64,000 nt of DNA from Mycobacterium montefiorense (lineage in GTDB: Bacteria > Actinomycetota > Actinomycetes > Mycobacteriales > Mycobacteriaceae), in NCBI RefSeq assembly GCF_003112775.1, contig NZ_BFCH01000007.1:4900-68899 (forward strand). Reading direction: 5' to 3'. The translations under genes and the position numbers were made by a program. Shown here piece by piece: positions 1-11,400 of this stretch (position 1 is its first letter; each line of letters starts with the position of its first letter). The notes beneath the pieces are model-generated. The model ran no database searches. It saw only the letters and a program-made list of their open reading frames with translations, and was not told the DNA's origin.

Positions 1-1960
1 CGACGCCATCACCTTCCGCACCAACCTGAACAGGGTGCGCACCACTCATCCGCCGCAGACTCCGCATCCACCCGAACCACACCCCCAGATCCCCACCACC
101 CCGTGGCACCACACCCACCACTGGTTCACCGCTGCCGAAACCCGGACACCGGCGCCGGAACGCAATGGCGCTGCGCAGCACACCCATTCGACACCGGGAA
201 TCGGCGGACCGCTCGATGACTGGTCGCATCAGGTCGTGTGGGAAGCAGCGCCGCTGCCCGACGCCGATACCACGGTCGCCGGCCGCTGGCTGGTGGTCGG
301 CGACGCAGCCCTGGCCGCCGAGTTGGGTTGCCTGGCCGACGTGCGGGCCGCGGATGCCGAGCCGGCCGCGTTGGGCGGGGCGCTCGGCGATGTCGACCAC
401 GTCGTCTACGCCGCTCCGGATCCGGGCGATCCGCTCGACGTGGGAACGGCCTATCAGCTCTTCCATCAGGTCCGCCGGCTTGCCTGCGCGATGGCGGCCA
501 GCAGTTCGCCGGCCAAGTTGTTCCTGGTGACCCGCAACGCTCAACCCCTTGACGAAGGCGATCGCGCCAACCCCAGTCACGGGGCACTGTGGGGCCTGGG
601 ACGAACACTCGCGCTCGAGCACCCCGAAATATGGGGCGGCATCATCGATTTCGACAGCTCGGTACCCGTCCAGCTACTGGCACGGCTGGTGCTCGACGAG
701 GCGGGCGCAGGCGATCGCGAAGACCAGGTCGTCTACCGGTCCGGACGGCGGCACGTGCCGCGGCTGCGCAAGCGTGTGCTGCCGGCCGAAGCGGTCACGC
801 TGGACCCCGACGCCGCTCAGCTCGTCATCGGCGCTACCGGCAATATCGGGCCGCACCTGATCCGCCAGCTCGCGCGAATGGGAGCGGGGACGGTCGTCGC
901 CGTCTCCCGCAACCCTGGCCAACGACTGCATGAACTCGCGGAAAGCCTTGCATTACAAGGTATTACACTCATGACCATCGCGGCGGATGCCACCGACGAG
1001 ACGGCGATGAGCGCGCTGTTCGACCGGTTCGGCGCCGACTTGCCTCCGCTGGAAGGTATCTATCTGGCAGCCTTCGCCGGTCAGCCGATCCTGCTAAGCG
1101 AGATGACGAACGACGATGTGACCGCGATGTTCGCACCCAAGCTGGACGCCGCTGCGGTGTTGCACCGGCTGTCGCTGGAAAAGCCGGTACGCCATTTCGT
1201 GCTGTTCTCCTCGATCTCCGGCCTGACCGGCTCGCGCTGGCTTGCCCACTACACCGCTACCAGTGGCTACCTGGATGCGCTTGCCTATGCGCGCCGCGTG
1301 ATGGGGCTGTCGGCCACCACGGTCAACTGGGGACTGTGGAAATCGCTGGCCGACGCCGAACACGATTTCAGCCAGGTCAGCATGGGATCTGGGCTGCTGC
1401 CGATGGATGACGAGATCGCCATCGGCGGTCTGGCACGCGCGATGAGCCCGTCGGCCGGGGTGCATTCCGTTGTCGTCGAAGCGGATTGGCCGCTGCTGGC
1501 AGCCGCCTACCGGACCCGCGGCTCGCTGCGCATTGTCGACGATCTGTTGCCGATCCCCGGCGAGACGGCGATGCCGGAAAGTGAGTTCCGCATCGCCCTG
1601 GGCAAGTGCCAGCCGGAACAGCGCCACGACATGTTGCTCGACCAGGTGGCTCGGCTCGCGGCCAATGTGATGGGCTTGCCGCCGACGGAGTCGTTGGACC
1701 CCTCGACCGGCTTCTTCCAGCTCGGGATGGACTCGCTGATGAGCGTGACTCTGCAGCGGACATTGTCCGACACCCTCGGCGAATTCCTGCCCGCCTCCGT
1801 GGTTTTCGACTACCCCACCGTGTACAGCCTCACCGACTATCTGGGCACGGTGTTGCCCGAGCTCGGCGAGGCCGACGAGCAGCCGGACGCGGATGCCTAC
1901 GACGAATTCAGCGAAGCCGAGTTGTTGGAACAACTTTCGGAAAGACTAAGAGGGACCTGA
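1..1960 (+). CDS. ppsB: Phenolphthiocerol/phthiocerol polyketide synthase PpsB, C-terminal part (KR-ACP), 5' truncated by window edge
   Basis: The reading frame is open from base 2 and ends in TGA at 1958-1960, giving about 652 residues of a protein that is about 1540 residues in M. tuberculosis. What remains is the end of the AT-KR linker (the proline-rich stretch typical of Pps modules), a ketoreductase and an acyl carrier domain. The KR shows an NADPH loop near base 820 (VIGATGNIG) and a serine/tyrosine active site near 1205-1260 (SSISG, HYTAT). The ACP phosphopantetheine site is GMDSL near 1725. No DH or ER lies between linker and KR, which fits PpsB (KS-AT-KR-ACP), the module leaving a hydroxyl on the growing phthiocerol chain. 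Its stop overlaps the ppsC start by one base, so the two are translationally coupled. The assignment rests on position before ppsC and on domain content. Confidence 0.9.
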   Translation, partial: DAITFRTNLNRVRTTHPPQTPHPPEPHPQIPTTPWHHTHHWFTAAETRTPAPERNGAAQHTHSTPGIGGPLDDWSHQVVWEAAPLPDADTTVAGRWLVVGDAALAAELGCLADVRAADAEPAALGGALGDVDHVVYAAPDPGDPLDVGTAYQLFHQVRRLACAMAASSSPAKLFLVTRNAQPLDEGDRANPSHGALWGLGRTLALEHPEIWGGIIDFDSSVPVQLLARLVLDEAGAGDREDQVVYRSGRRHVPRLRKRVLPAEAVTLDPDAAQLVIGATGNIGPHLIRQLARMGAGTVVAVSRNPGQRLHELAESLALQGITLMTIAADATDETAMSALFDRFGADLPPLEGIYLAAFAGQPILLSEMTNDDVTAMFAPKLDAAAVLHRLSLEKPVRHFVLFSSISGLTGSRWLAHYTATSGYLDALAYARRVMGLSATTVNWGLWKSLADAEHDFSQVSMGSGLLPMDDEIAIGGLARAMSPSAGVHSVVVEADWPLLAAAYRTRGSLRIVDDLLPIPGETAMPESEFRIALGKCQPEQRHDMLLDQVARLAANVMGLPPTESLDPSTGFFQLGMDSLMSVTLQRTLSDTLGEFLPASVVFDYPTVYSLTDYLGTVLPELGEADEQPDADAYDEFSEAELLEQLSERLRGT

Positions 1961-4900
1961 TGACCACCCCGACACCAGACCGCCGGGCGATCATTGCCGA
2001 GGCGCTGCACAAGATCGACGATCTGTCGGCTCGGCTGGAGATCGCCGAGAAGGCGGGCACCGAGCCCATCGCGGTTGTCGGGATGGGTTGCCGGTTTCCC
2101 GGTGGTGTCGACAACCCGGAACAGTTCTGGGACTTGTTGCGCGATGGGCGCAGCGGCATTGTGCGGGTTCCATCGCAACGCTGGGACGCCGACGCTCTTT
2201 TCACGGAGGACCACACGGTTCCCGGCACCATCTGCAACCGCGAAGGCGGCTTCCTTTCCAATTGGGAGCCGGACGAATTCGACGCGGAGTTCTTCTCTAT
2301 CACCCCGCGTGAGGCGGCGGCGATGGACCCGCAGCAGCGGTTGTTCCTCGAAGTCGCCTTTGAAGCCTTGGAGAATGCCGGCATTCCGCCGCACACCATT
2401 CGCGGCACCCAGACCTCGGTTTTCGTCGGTGTCACCGCCTACGACTACATGCTGAAGATGTCCGGCACGGTGCGCCCGGTCGACCTCGACGCCTACGTAC
2501 TCACCGGGAACTCGGCGAATTTCGCCGCCGGCCGGATGGCCTACCTGCTCGGGGCCCGCGGTCCCGCGGTGGTGCTGGACACGGCGTGCTCGTCGTCGCT
2601 GGTTTCCATCCACCTTGCCTGCCAGAGTCTGCGCTGGCGCGAAAGCGACACGGCGCTAGTCGGTGGGACCAATCTGCTGCTGACGCCGGGAACCAGCATC
2701 GCCTGCTCGCGGTGGGGCATGCTGTCGCCGGAAGGCCAATGCAAAACCTTCGACGCGGGCGCCGACGGGTATGTCCGCAGTGAGGGCGCCGGGGTGGTGG
2801 TGCTCAAGCGACTCTCCGACGCGCAACGGGACGGCAACCGGATCCTCGCCGTGGTGCGCGGTTCGGCGGTCAACCAGGACGGCGCCAGCAGCGGGGTGAC
2901 CGTTCCGAACGGCCCGGCGCAGCAGGCGCTGCTTCGCCAGGCGCTGACGTCGGCCAAGTTGACGCCGGCCGACATTGACTACATCGAGGCGCACGGCACC
3001 GGCACTCCGCTCGGCGACCCGATCGAACTCGATTCGCTGAGCAAGGTTTTCGCCGACCGACAGGACCGCGCGCCACTGGTGTTGGGCGCGGTCAAGACCA
3101 ATCTCGGTCACCTGGAAGCCGCGGCCGGTATTGCCGGATTCATGAAGACCGTGCTGGCCGTGGGGCATGGGCGCATTCCTCGCAACCTCAACTTCCGCGA
3201 GCTCACGCCGCACGCCAGCGAAGGTGTGTCTCGGCTGACCATCGCCACCGAGGACATGGAATGGCCGGACACCGGGCAACCGCACCGGGCTGGGGTGTCG
3301 TCGTTCGGAGTGAGCGGAACGAATGCGCACATCGTGGTCGAGCAGGCGGAAGATCCGGTGCCGGTGCCGCACCAGGGGTCTGGCCCGGCGGTAACGACGC
3401 TGTTGGTGTCGGGCAAGACGAAGCAGCGGGTGGCGGCGACGGCGGCGGTGCTGGCCGACTGGATGGACGGCCCCGGTGCCGACGTGGCGCTGGCCGATGT
3501 CGCGCACACCCTCAACCATCACCGGGCCCGGCAGACCAAGTTCGCAACGGTGGCCGCCGCCGACCGCGACCAAGCCGTCGCGGAATTGCGTGCGCTGGCC
3601 GCCGGCGAACCCGCCCCGGGAGTCGTGGACTGCCACGAAGGATCGGTCGGGCCGGGCACGGTGTTCGTCTACTCGGGCCGTGGATCGCAGTGGCCCGGCA
3701 TGGGTCGCCAGCTGTTGGCCGACGAGCCGGCATTCGCCGCGGCGGTCGCCGAACTGGAGCCGACATTCGTTGCCGAAGCCGGCTTTTCGCTGCACGATAT
3801 GATCGCCACCGGCAAGGAGCTCGACGGCATCGAGCAGATTCAGCTCGGCCTGATCGGGATGCAGATCGCGCTCACCGCGCTGTGGCGTTCCTACGGCGTC
3901 ACCCCGGATCTGGTGATCGGGCACTCGATGGGCGAAGTGGCCGCGGCGGTAGTCGCGGGTGCGCTCACCCCCGCCGAGGGGTTGCGGGTGACCGCGACCC
4001 GGTCGCGGCTGATGGCACCGTTGTCCGGGCAGGGCACCATGGCAATGCTCGAACTCGACGCCGACGCCACCGAGGCGCTGCTCGCCGACCACCCGCAGGT
4101 CACGTTGGGGATCTATGCCTCCCCGCGCCAGACGGTCATCTCGGGGCCCACCGCACAGATAGACGAATTGATCGCGACGGTGCGCGCGCAGGGCCAGTTC
4201 GCCTCCCAAGTCAACATCGAAGTGGCCCCGCACAACCCGGCCATGGACGCCCTGCAGCCCGCGATGCGTGCCGAGCTGGCCGGTCTGGACCCGCAACCGC
4301 CGACCATTCCGGTCATCTCGACCACCTACGAAAACCTGCAAGCCCCAGCGGCGTTCGATGCCGAGCACTGGGCCACCAACATGCGCAACCCGGTGCGCTT
4401 CCAACAGGCCATCACCGCCGCAGCCGCCGAGCATCACACCTTCATCGAGGTCAGTGCCCACCCATTGTTGACGCATGCCATCACCGAAACCCTCGCTGCG
4501 CGTGAGAACGACGGCGGTGCCGACTATCTGAGTCTCGGCACCCTGCAACGGGATGCGCACGACACCCTGACCTTCCACACCAACCTGAACACAACGCACA
4601 CCAGCCGCCCGCCGCAGACTCCGCACCCGTGCGAGCCGCACCCGGTGCTGCCCACCACACCGTGGCAGCACACCCGGCACTGGATCGCCCCCACCATCCC
4701 CGCCCACCACACCGCTGACACCCACCCACTGCTCGGCATCGGCGTCACCGATCCGGGCACCGGCACCCGGATCTGGGAATGCGAACTGTGCCCAGATCTG
4801 CTGTGGCTCGGCGACCACGTGATCGACGACCTCTGCGTGCTGCCCGGATCGGCCTACGCCGAGGTCGCGCTGGCCGCCGCGACGAACGCATTCGCAGACG

Positions 4901-7900
4901 CCGAAGGCTCAGCGGGCTGGATGATCCGCGAGCTCAGCCTGCATCAGATGCTGCACGTCACCGAGGACACTCTGCTCGTCACGACGCTGACCGGGGACGA
5001 GCAGACGTGCCGGATCGAAATGCGCACGCAGAACGCCACTTCGGGGTGGATCAAACACGCCACCGCAACGGTTGCCCGGGAGACCGCGTCCGAAGACGAG
5101 GTGCCGCGACCGGCGCCACTCGACGAGGTGGCCGACGAACTCAACCCCGAGGAGCTCTACCAACGGCTGCGCGGCGCGGGCCAACAACACGGACCGGCAT
5201 TCCGCGGAATCGTCGGGCTCGCCGTCGAAAAGTCCGGTGCCGCCCGCGCCGACGTGCGGTTGCCCGCGACGGCCAAAACCGGCTTCCGCTGCTTCGGCCT
5301 GCACCCGGTGATGATGGACATCGCCGTGCAAGCCCTGGGCGCCACCCGGATCGCGACCGACCTGGCCGGCGGGCAATCGGCCCGTCAAACCCTGGTGCTG
5401 CCGATACGTTTCGCGGGCGTGCACGTCTACGGCGACATCACGGGCGGTGTCTGCTCGATAGGCTCGCTGGCCGCCACCGATAGCCCCGACCGGCTCCGCG
5501 GCCACGTCACGCTGACCGACCCGGATGACCGGCCGGTGCTCGTCATCGACGAGGTGGAGATGGCGGTACTCGGGTCGAGCGGCGGCACAACCGAACTCGG
5601 TAGTCAGCTGTACACGGTGCAGTGGGAGCCCGCACCCCTAGACAAGCCCGCCGGCACGCTCGGCGGCGTGTTGCTGATCGGTGACGACCCGCTGCTGCCC
5701 GCGCTGCGTTCGTCGCTGCGCGACGCTGTCGCCGACATCGAGGTGGTGTCGGGCGCCGACGCGGCAAGCCTGCGCGCGGCGATCACCCGAAACCCATGGG
5801 ACAGCATCGTCGTCGTCTGCCCGCCGCGCAGCGTCGACAAGGCATTGGACGACGAGGCACAGCTGGAGCTGGCGCAGGCCCGCACACTGCTGATCGCCGA
5901 CATCGCCAAGACGGTGACGCGAATGGGGGCCCGCAACAGCCCCCGGCTGTGGATCGTCACCCGCGGCGCCCAACAGCTCGATCCCGGCGATCCAGTCACC
6001 CTGGCGCAGACCCAACTTCGGGGCATCGCGCGGGTGCTGACGTTCGAGCATCCGGAACTGCGGACCACGATCGTCGACATCGACGCCGACGGCTCCGGCA
6101 CCCTGACCGCGCTGACCGAGGAGCTGCTGGCCGGTGCGGACCACGACGAGATCGCGCTGCGCGACCAGCAACGGTATGTCAACCGGCTGGTGCCCGCGCC
6201 GGTCGACGCGGCCGGTGAGCTTGCCGCCGAATCCCGTCGCACCGTGGTGAGTCTGGACGGCGACGGCGCCGTGCGGTTGCAGATCGACCGGCCCGGGCGC
6301 CTCGACGAGCTCAAAGTGCATGCGGTCAAGCGCATTCCGCCGTCCGCCGGTCAGGTGGAAGTTCGTGTCGTGGCCGCGGGCCTCAACTTCAGCGACGTGC
6401 TGAAGGCGATGGGCGTGTATCCCGGACTCGACGGTGCCCCGCCGGTGATCGGCGGCGAGTGTGTCGGCTTCGTGACCGCGGTCGGCCCGGACGTTGACGC
6501 GGTCGAGGTCGGACAGCGCGTCATCGCGTTCGGTCCCGGAACGTTCGCCTCACACATGACAACGCTGGCCGATCTGGTGGCCCCGGTCCCGGAGGCGCTG
6601 CCGGACGGCGAGGCGGCCGCATTCGGCATCGCGTATCTGACCGCCTGGCACTCACTGTGCGAGGTGGGCCGGTTGGCACCCGGCGAGCGGGTGCTGATTC
6701 ATTCCGCCACCGGCGGTGTCGGGCTGGCCGCGGTGTCGATCGCCAAGATGATCGGGGCCCGCATCTACACGACGGCCGGCTCGGACGCCAAGCGCGAAAT
6801 GCTGGCCGGACTTGGCGTCGAGTACGTCGGCAACTCCCGCGACGTGGAGTTCGCCGACGAGATACTCGACATCACCGACGGTTACGGTGTCGACGTCATT
6901 CTCAATTCACTTCCGGGCGAGGCGATTCACCGCGGTGTGCAGATCCTGGCCCCCTGCGGCCGGTTCATCGAGCTGGGCAAGAAGGACGTGCACGCCGACG
7001 CCAGCCTGGGATTGGCCGCACTGGCGAAAAGTGCGTCCTTCGCCGTCGTCGACCTCGACCTGAATCTGAAGCTGCAACCCGCGCGGTACCGCGAAATGCT
7101 CGGGCACATCCTGGCGCACGTGGCCGACGGCAAGCTGCAGGTACTCCCCGTCACCGAGTTCACTCTTTCCGACGCGGCCGACGCATTCCGGCTGATGGCC
7201 TCGGGCCGGCACACCGGCAAGATCGTCGTGTCGATACCGGCCGGCGGTGACATCGAAGCGATCGCGGCACCGCCGCCACTTCCTCTGGTCAGCCCCGACG
7301 GCGGTTACCTCATCGTCGGCGGCATGGGTGGTCTCGGCTTCGTCGTCGCGCAGTGGCTGGTCGATCAGGGCGCGGGATTGGTGGTGCTGAACGGGCGTTC
7401 GGCTCCCAGCGACGAAACCCGGTCGGCGATCGCGGAATTGAACGCCGCGGGCAGCCGCATCGAGGTGGTCACCGGCGACATCGCCGACGCCGACACGGCC
7501 GGCCGGCTGGTGCGGGCCGTCGAAGACGCCGGCTTCCGGGTGGCCGGAGTCCTGCACAGCGCAATGGTTCTCGATGACGAGATCGTGCTGAACGTCACGG
7601 ACGCCGCCGCGCGGCGGGTGTTCACCCCGAAAGTCACCGGCAGCTGGCGCCTGCACCAGGCCACCGCACACCTGGACGTCGACTGGTGGCTGACGTTCTC
7701 CTCGGTGGCCTCACTGCTGGGCGCGCCCGGCCAGGGTACCTACGCCGCGGCGAACTCGTGGGTCGACGGCCTGGTCGCGCATCGGCGCTCGCTCGGGCTT
7801 CCCGCCGTCGGAATCAACTGGGGCCCATGGGCCGAAGTCGGTCGCGCCCAGTTCTTCGCCGACCTCGGTGTCGCGATGATCACCGTCGAGCAGGGGCTCG

Positions 7901-8454
7901 CGGCGATGCAGCTGGCACTGGCCGCCGACCGGGCCCGCACCGGTGTGTTCAGCCTCGACGCGCGGCAGTGGTTCCAGTCGTTCCCGTCGGCGGCGGGTTC
8001 CTCGCTGTTCGCCAAGTTGCAGGACCTGACCCCCACCGAGCGGCGCGGCGGCGGCGCGATCCGCGCGGAGTTGGACGCCTGCGACGCCGCCGAGCGTCCC
8101 GCGCGCCTGGCCACCGCGATCGCCGGCGAGATCCGGGCGGTGCTGCGCTCGACCGAGCCGATCGACCCCGACCGGCCGATGGAGTCGCTTGGTCTGGACT
8201 CGCTGATGGCGCTGGAGCTGCGCAACAGGCTCGAAGCGAGCCTGGGCACCATGTTGCCGGCCGCGCTGGTCTGGGCCTACCCGACCATCACCGATCTGGC
8301 CGGCGCACTGTGTGAACGCCTGGGCTACGAGGCCATCGGCGAGGCCGAACCGGCGCCGGAGGCCGAATCCGAGCTGTCAGATGAAGAAATGGAATTGCTG
8401 TCCGACCTCGTTGCGGCCAGCGAGCTGGAGACGGCAACCGGGGGCAGTGAGTAA
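1960..8454 (+). CDS. ppsC: Phthiocerol polyketide synthase PpsC (KS-AT-DH-ER-KR-ACP)
   Basis: A 2164-residue type I PKS module (about 2188 in M. tuberculosis) that extends and fully reduces the phthiocerol chain in the cytoplasm. Order seen: KS with active Cys210 (DTACSSS) and His345/His384; AT with Ser656 (GHSMGE); DH with His953 and Asp1120 (HPVMMD); ER with nucleotide loop near residue 1581 (HSATGGVG); KR with GGMGGLG near 1785 and Tyr1928 (YAAAN); ACP with Ser2081 (GLDSL). ATG at 1960 is chosen because it overlaps the ppsB stop (ATGA) and is followed by the KS docking helix and GMGCRFPGG; the frame is open further upstream but only inside ppsB. Two motif oddities: the AT carries GRGSQW instead of GQGSQ, and the DH motif reads HVIDD rather than HxxxG. 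The stop abuts ppsD directly. Confidence 0.96.
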   Translation: MTTPTPDRRAIIAEALHKIDDLSARLEIAEKAGTEPIAVVGMGCRFPGGVDNPEQFWDLLRDGRSGIVRVPSQRWDADALFTEDHTVPGTICNREGGFLSNWEPDEFDAEFFSITPREAAAMDPQQRLFLEVAFEALENAGIPPHTIRGTQTSVFVGVTAYDYMLKMSGTVRPVDLDAYVLTGNSANFAAGRMAYLLGARGPAVVLDTACSSSLVSIHLACQSLRWRESDTALVGGTNLLLTPGTSIACSRWGMLSPEGQCKTFDAGADGYVRSEGAGVVVLKRLSDAQRDGNRILAVVRGSAVNQDGASSGVTVPNGPAQQALLRQALTSAKLTPADIDYIEAHGTGTPLGDPIELDSLSKVFADRQDRAPLVLGAVKTNLGHLEAAAGIAGFMKTVLAVGHGRIPRNLNFRELTPHASEGVSRLTIATEDMEWPDTGQPHRAGVSSFGVSGTNAHIVVEQAEDPVPVPHQGSGPAVTTLLVSGKTKQRVAATAAVLADWMDGPGADVALADVAHTLNHHRARQTKFATVAAADRDQAVAELRALAAGEPAPGVVDCHEGSVGPGTVFVYSGRGSQWPGMGRQLLADEPAFAAAVAELEPTFVAEAGFSLHDMIATGKELDGIEQIQLGLIGMQIALTALWRSYGVTPDLVIGHSMGEVAAAVVAGALTPAEGLRVTATRSRLMAPLSGQGTMAMLELDADATEALLADHPQVTLGIYASPRQTVISGPTAQIDELIATVRAQGQFASQVNIEVAPHNPAMDALQPAMRAELAGLDPQPPTIPVISTTYENLQAPAAFDAEHWATNMRNPVRFQQAITAAAAEHHTFIEVSAHPLLTHAITETLAARENDGGADYLSLGTLQRDAHDTLTFHTNLNTTHTSRPPQTPHPCEPHPVLPTTPWQHTRHWIAPTIPAHHTADTHPLLGIGVTDPGTGTRIWECELCPDLLWLGDHVIDDLCVLPGSAYAEVALAAATNAFADAEGSAGWMIRELSLHQMLHVTEDTLLVTTLTGDEQTCRIEMRTQNATSGWIKHATATVARETASEDEVPRPAPLDEVADELNPEELYQRLRGAGQQHGPAFRGIVGLAVEKSGAARADVRLPATAKTGFRCFGLHPVMMDIAVQALGATRIATDLAGGQSARQTLVLPIRFAGVHVYGDITGGVCSIGSLAATDSPDRLRGHVTLTDPDDRPVLVIDEVEMAVLGSSGGTTELGSQLYTVQWEPAPLDKPAGTLGGVLLIGDDPLLPALRSSLRDAVADIEVVSGADAASLRAAITRNPWDSIVVVCPPRSVDKALDDEAQLELAQARTLLIADIAKTVTRMGARNSPRLWIVTRGAQQLDPGDPVTLAQTQLRGIARVLTFEHPELRTTIVDIDADGSGTLTALTEELLAGADHDEIALRDQQRYVNRLVPAPVDAAGELAAESRRTVVSLDGDGAVRLQIDRPGRLDELKVHAVKRIPPSAGQVEVRVVAAGLNFSDVLKAMGVYPGLDGAPPVIGGECVGFVTAVGPDVDAVEVGQRVIAFGPGTFASHMTTLADLVAPVPEALPDGEAAAFGIAYLTAWHSLCEVGRLAPGERVLIHSATGGVGLAAVSIAKMIGARIYTTAGSDAKREMLAGLGVEYVGNSRDVEFADEILDITDGYGVDVILNSLPGEAIHRGVQILAPCGRFIELGKKDVHADASLGLAALAKSASFAVVDLDLNLKLQPARYREMLGHILAHVADGKLQVLPVTEFTLSDAADAFRLMASGRHTGKIVVSIPAGGDIEAIAAPPPLPLVSPDGGYLIVGGMGGLGFVVAQWLVDQGAGLVVLNGRSAPSDETRSAIAELNAAGSRIEVVTGDIADADTAGRLVRAVEDAGFRVAGVLHSAMVLDDEIVLNVTDAAARRVFTPKVTGSWRLHQATAHLDVDWWLTFSSVASLLGAPGQGTYAAANSWVDGLVAHRRSLGLPAVGINWGPWAEVGRAQFFADLGVAMITVEQGLAAMQLALAADRARTGVFSLDARQWFQSFPSAAGSSLFAKLQDLTPTERRGGGAIRAELDACDAAERPARLATAIAGEIRAVLRSTEPIDPDRPMESLGLDSLMALELRNRLEASLGTMLPAALVWAYPTITDLAGALCERLGYEAIGEAEPAPEAESELSDEEMELLSDLVAASELETATGGSE

Positions 8455-11400
8455 ATGACGAGTCTTGCCGAGCGCGCGGCGCAGATGTCACCCAAGGCGC
8501 GCGAGGTCCTTGCACGCGAACTCGTGCGCGCGGGGACCACGTTTCCCACCGATGTCGCCGAACCGGTCGCGGTGGTGGGGATCGGTTGCCGGTTGCCGGG
8601 CAGTGTGACCGGGCCGGACAGCTTTTGGCAGCTGCTGATGGACGGACGTGACGCCGTCGACGTGGTGCCCGCCGATCGCTGGGATGCCGACGCCTTCTAC
8701 GACCCCGACCCGCAGACACCGGGGCGGATGACGACGAAGTGGGGAGGCTTTGTCGACGACGTCGCCGGCTTCGACGCCGACTTCTTCGGCATCACCCCGC
8801 GCGAAGCCGAGGCGATGGACCCCCAACAGCGGATCCTGCTCGAAGTCGCCTGGGAAGCACTCGAACATGCTGGGCTGCCCCCGGATTCGCTGAGCGGCAC
8901 CCGGACCGCCGCGATCATGGGGCTGTCGGCGTGGGACTACACGATCGTCAACCTCGAGCGCCGCGCGGAAATCGACGCATACATGTCCACCGGAAACCCA
9001 CACAGCGCCGCGGTCGGGCGAATTTCGTATCTGCTGGGGCTGCGCGGCCCCGCGGTCGCGGTGGACACCGCGTGCTCGTCGTCGTTGGTGGCGCTGCACC
9101 TGGCCTGCCAGAACCTGCGGCTGCGCGAAAGCGACGTGGCGCTCGCCGGTGGCGTTCAGCTGATGCTGTCCCCGTTCACCAGCATCGCGCTGTCCAAGTG
9201 GTCGGCCCTGTCGCCGACGGGCCGCTGTAAAACCTTCGACGCGCTGGCCGACGGGTTCGTACGTAGCGAGGGCTGCGGCGTCGTGGTGCTCAAGCGGCTG
9301 GCCGACGCCACCCGCGACGGTGATCGGGTGCTGGCGGTGATCCGCGGCTCGGCGATCAACCAGGACGGCCGCTCCAACGGCATGACCGCGCCGAACGCGG
9401 CGGCACAACGCGACGTGATCAGCACCGCGCTGCGGCTGGCCGACTCGACCGCGGACCGCGTGAACTACATCGAAACACACGGCACTGGAACGATATTGGG
9501 CGATCCGATCGAATTCGAGGCACTGTCGGCCACCTACGGCCGCGGCGACGGCAAGTGCGCGCTCGGTTCGGTGAAGACCAACATCGGCCACCTGGAGGCC
9601 GCGGCCGGAATCACCGGGTTCATCAAGGCGACGCTGGCCGTGTCGCGCGGCCAGATTCCGCCCAATCTGCACTTCACCCGCTGGAATCCGGCCATCGACC
9701 CCTCGTCGACGCGGCTGTTCGTCCCGACCGAGGCCACGGCGTGGCCCGACGGTGTGCGCAGGGCGGCCGTGTCGTCGTTCGGCCTCAGCGGGACCAACGC
9801 GCACGTCGTCATCGAACAGGCGCCAGAGTCGATACCGGCGAACGGATCCGGTCCGCGGCTGTCCACCTTGGTGCTGTCGGGCAAGACCTCTCAGCGGACC
9901 GCCTCGCTGGCCGCGGGGCTGGCCGACTGGATGGAAGGCCCCGGCGCAGCGGCGCCGCTTGCCGATGTCGCGCACACCCTCAACCACCACCGGTCCCGCC
10001 ATCCCAAGGCCGCTGTCGTGGTCGCACGTGACCATACGGACGCGATCGCGGGTCTGCGCGCGCTGGCCGCCGGGCGCCCCGTTCCCGGCGTGCTGGAGTG
10101 CCGGGACGGCTTCACCGGCCCCGGCACGGTGTTCGTCTACTCCGGTCAGGGCTCGCAATGGGTCGGCATGGGCAGGCGGCTACTGGCCGACGAACCGGCG
10201 TTCGCCGCGGCCATCGACGAGCTCGAGCCCGATTTCGTTGCACAGGCCGGCTTTTCGCTGCGTCAGACTCTCGCCGACGGCGTCGAAGTGGTCGGCATCG
10301 ACCGCATTCAGCCGGTGCTGGTCGGGATTCAGCTTGCGCTGACCGCGCTGTGGCGTTCGTACGGCGTGACACCCGACGCGGTGGTGGGCCACTCGATGGG
10401 CGAAGTGTCGGCCGCCGTCGTTGCCGGGGCGCTGACTCCCGCCGACGGGTTGCGGGTGATCGCCACCCGCTCGCGGCTGATGGCCCAGCTGTCCGGTCAG
10501 GGCGCGATGGCCCTGCTGGAGCTCGACGCCGACGCCGCCGCGGAGCTGATCGCCGACTACCCGCAGGTGACGTTGGCCGTTCACGCCTCGCCGCGCCAAT
10601 CCGTGATCGCCGGCCCGCCCGAATCCGTGGACGCCGTGATCGAGGCGGTGGCCGCCCAAAACCGGCTGGCCCGCCGCATCGACGTCGACGTGGCCTCCCA
10701 CCACCCGATCATCGACCCGGTGTTGCCGCAATTGCGTTCCGCGCTCGCCGATCTCGCGCCGCAGCCGATGACCATTCCGATGATCAGCACCACCAGCGAG
10801 CAGCCCCAGACGGTGCTGGACGCCGAGTACTGGGCGGCCAACCTGCGCAACCCGGTGCGCTTCCACCAGGCCATCACCACCGCGGCGGCCCGCTATCACA
10901 CCTTCATCGAGGTCAGCCCGCACCCGGTGCTCACCTACGCGATCGACGACACTCTCAGCGACTCGGAGAACCGGGCTCAGCTGACGGCCGTCGGCACCCT
11001 GCAACGCGACACCGACGACACCGTCACCTTCCACACCCAACTCGCGGCGGTCGGGAAGCTCCCGGAGATCGACACCACCCGCCGGCTCGCCGACATCCCG
11101 GTGACGCCCTGGCAGCACACACCCTTCTGGGTCGCGGACCGCTCGGCTAGCTACCCCGGGCCGGACTCGGTCGACGCGCACCCGCTGCTCGGCATGCACG
11201 TCGAAGTTCCCTCAAGCCAGGACCATGTGTGGCAGGCCGACGTCGGCACCGACGTATCCCCTTGGCTGGCCGACCACAAGGTCTTCGGCCAGGCAGTCAT
11301 GCCGGCGGCCGGGTTCGCCGAAATCGCTTTGGCCGCGGCAAGTGAAGCGTTCGGTCTGCCGGTCGATGCCCTGGCGATCAACCAGCTCGAGGTCGAGCAG

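Noticed and set aside
1606..1959. Longer N-terminus for ppsC
   Set aside because: The extra residues lie in ppsB in another frame and are low complexity; ATG 1960 overlaps the ppsB stop and begins a normal KS docking segment.
2656..4818. A 720-codon open frame on the minus strand inside ppsC
   Set aside because: It is antisense to the KS, AT and DH domains, has low-complexity Arg/Gly/His-rich composition and no family motif; long antisense frames are expected at this GC content.
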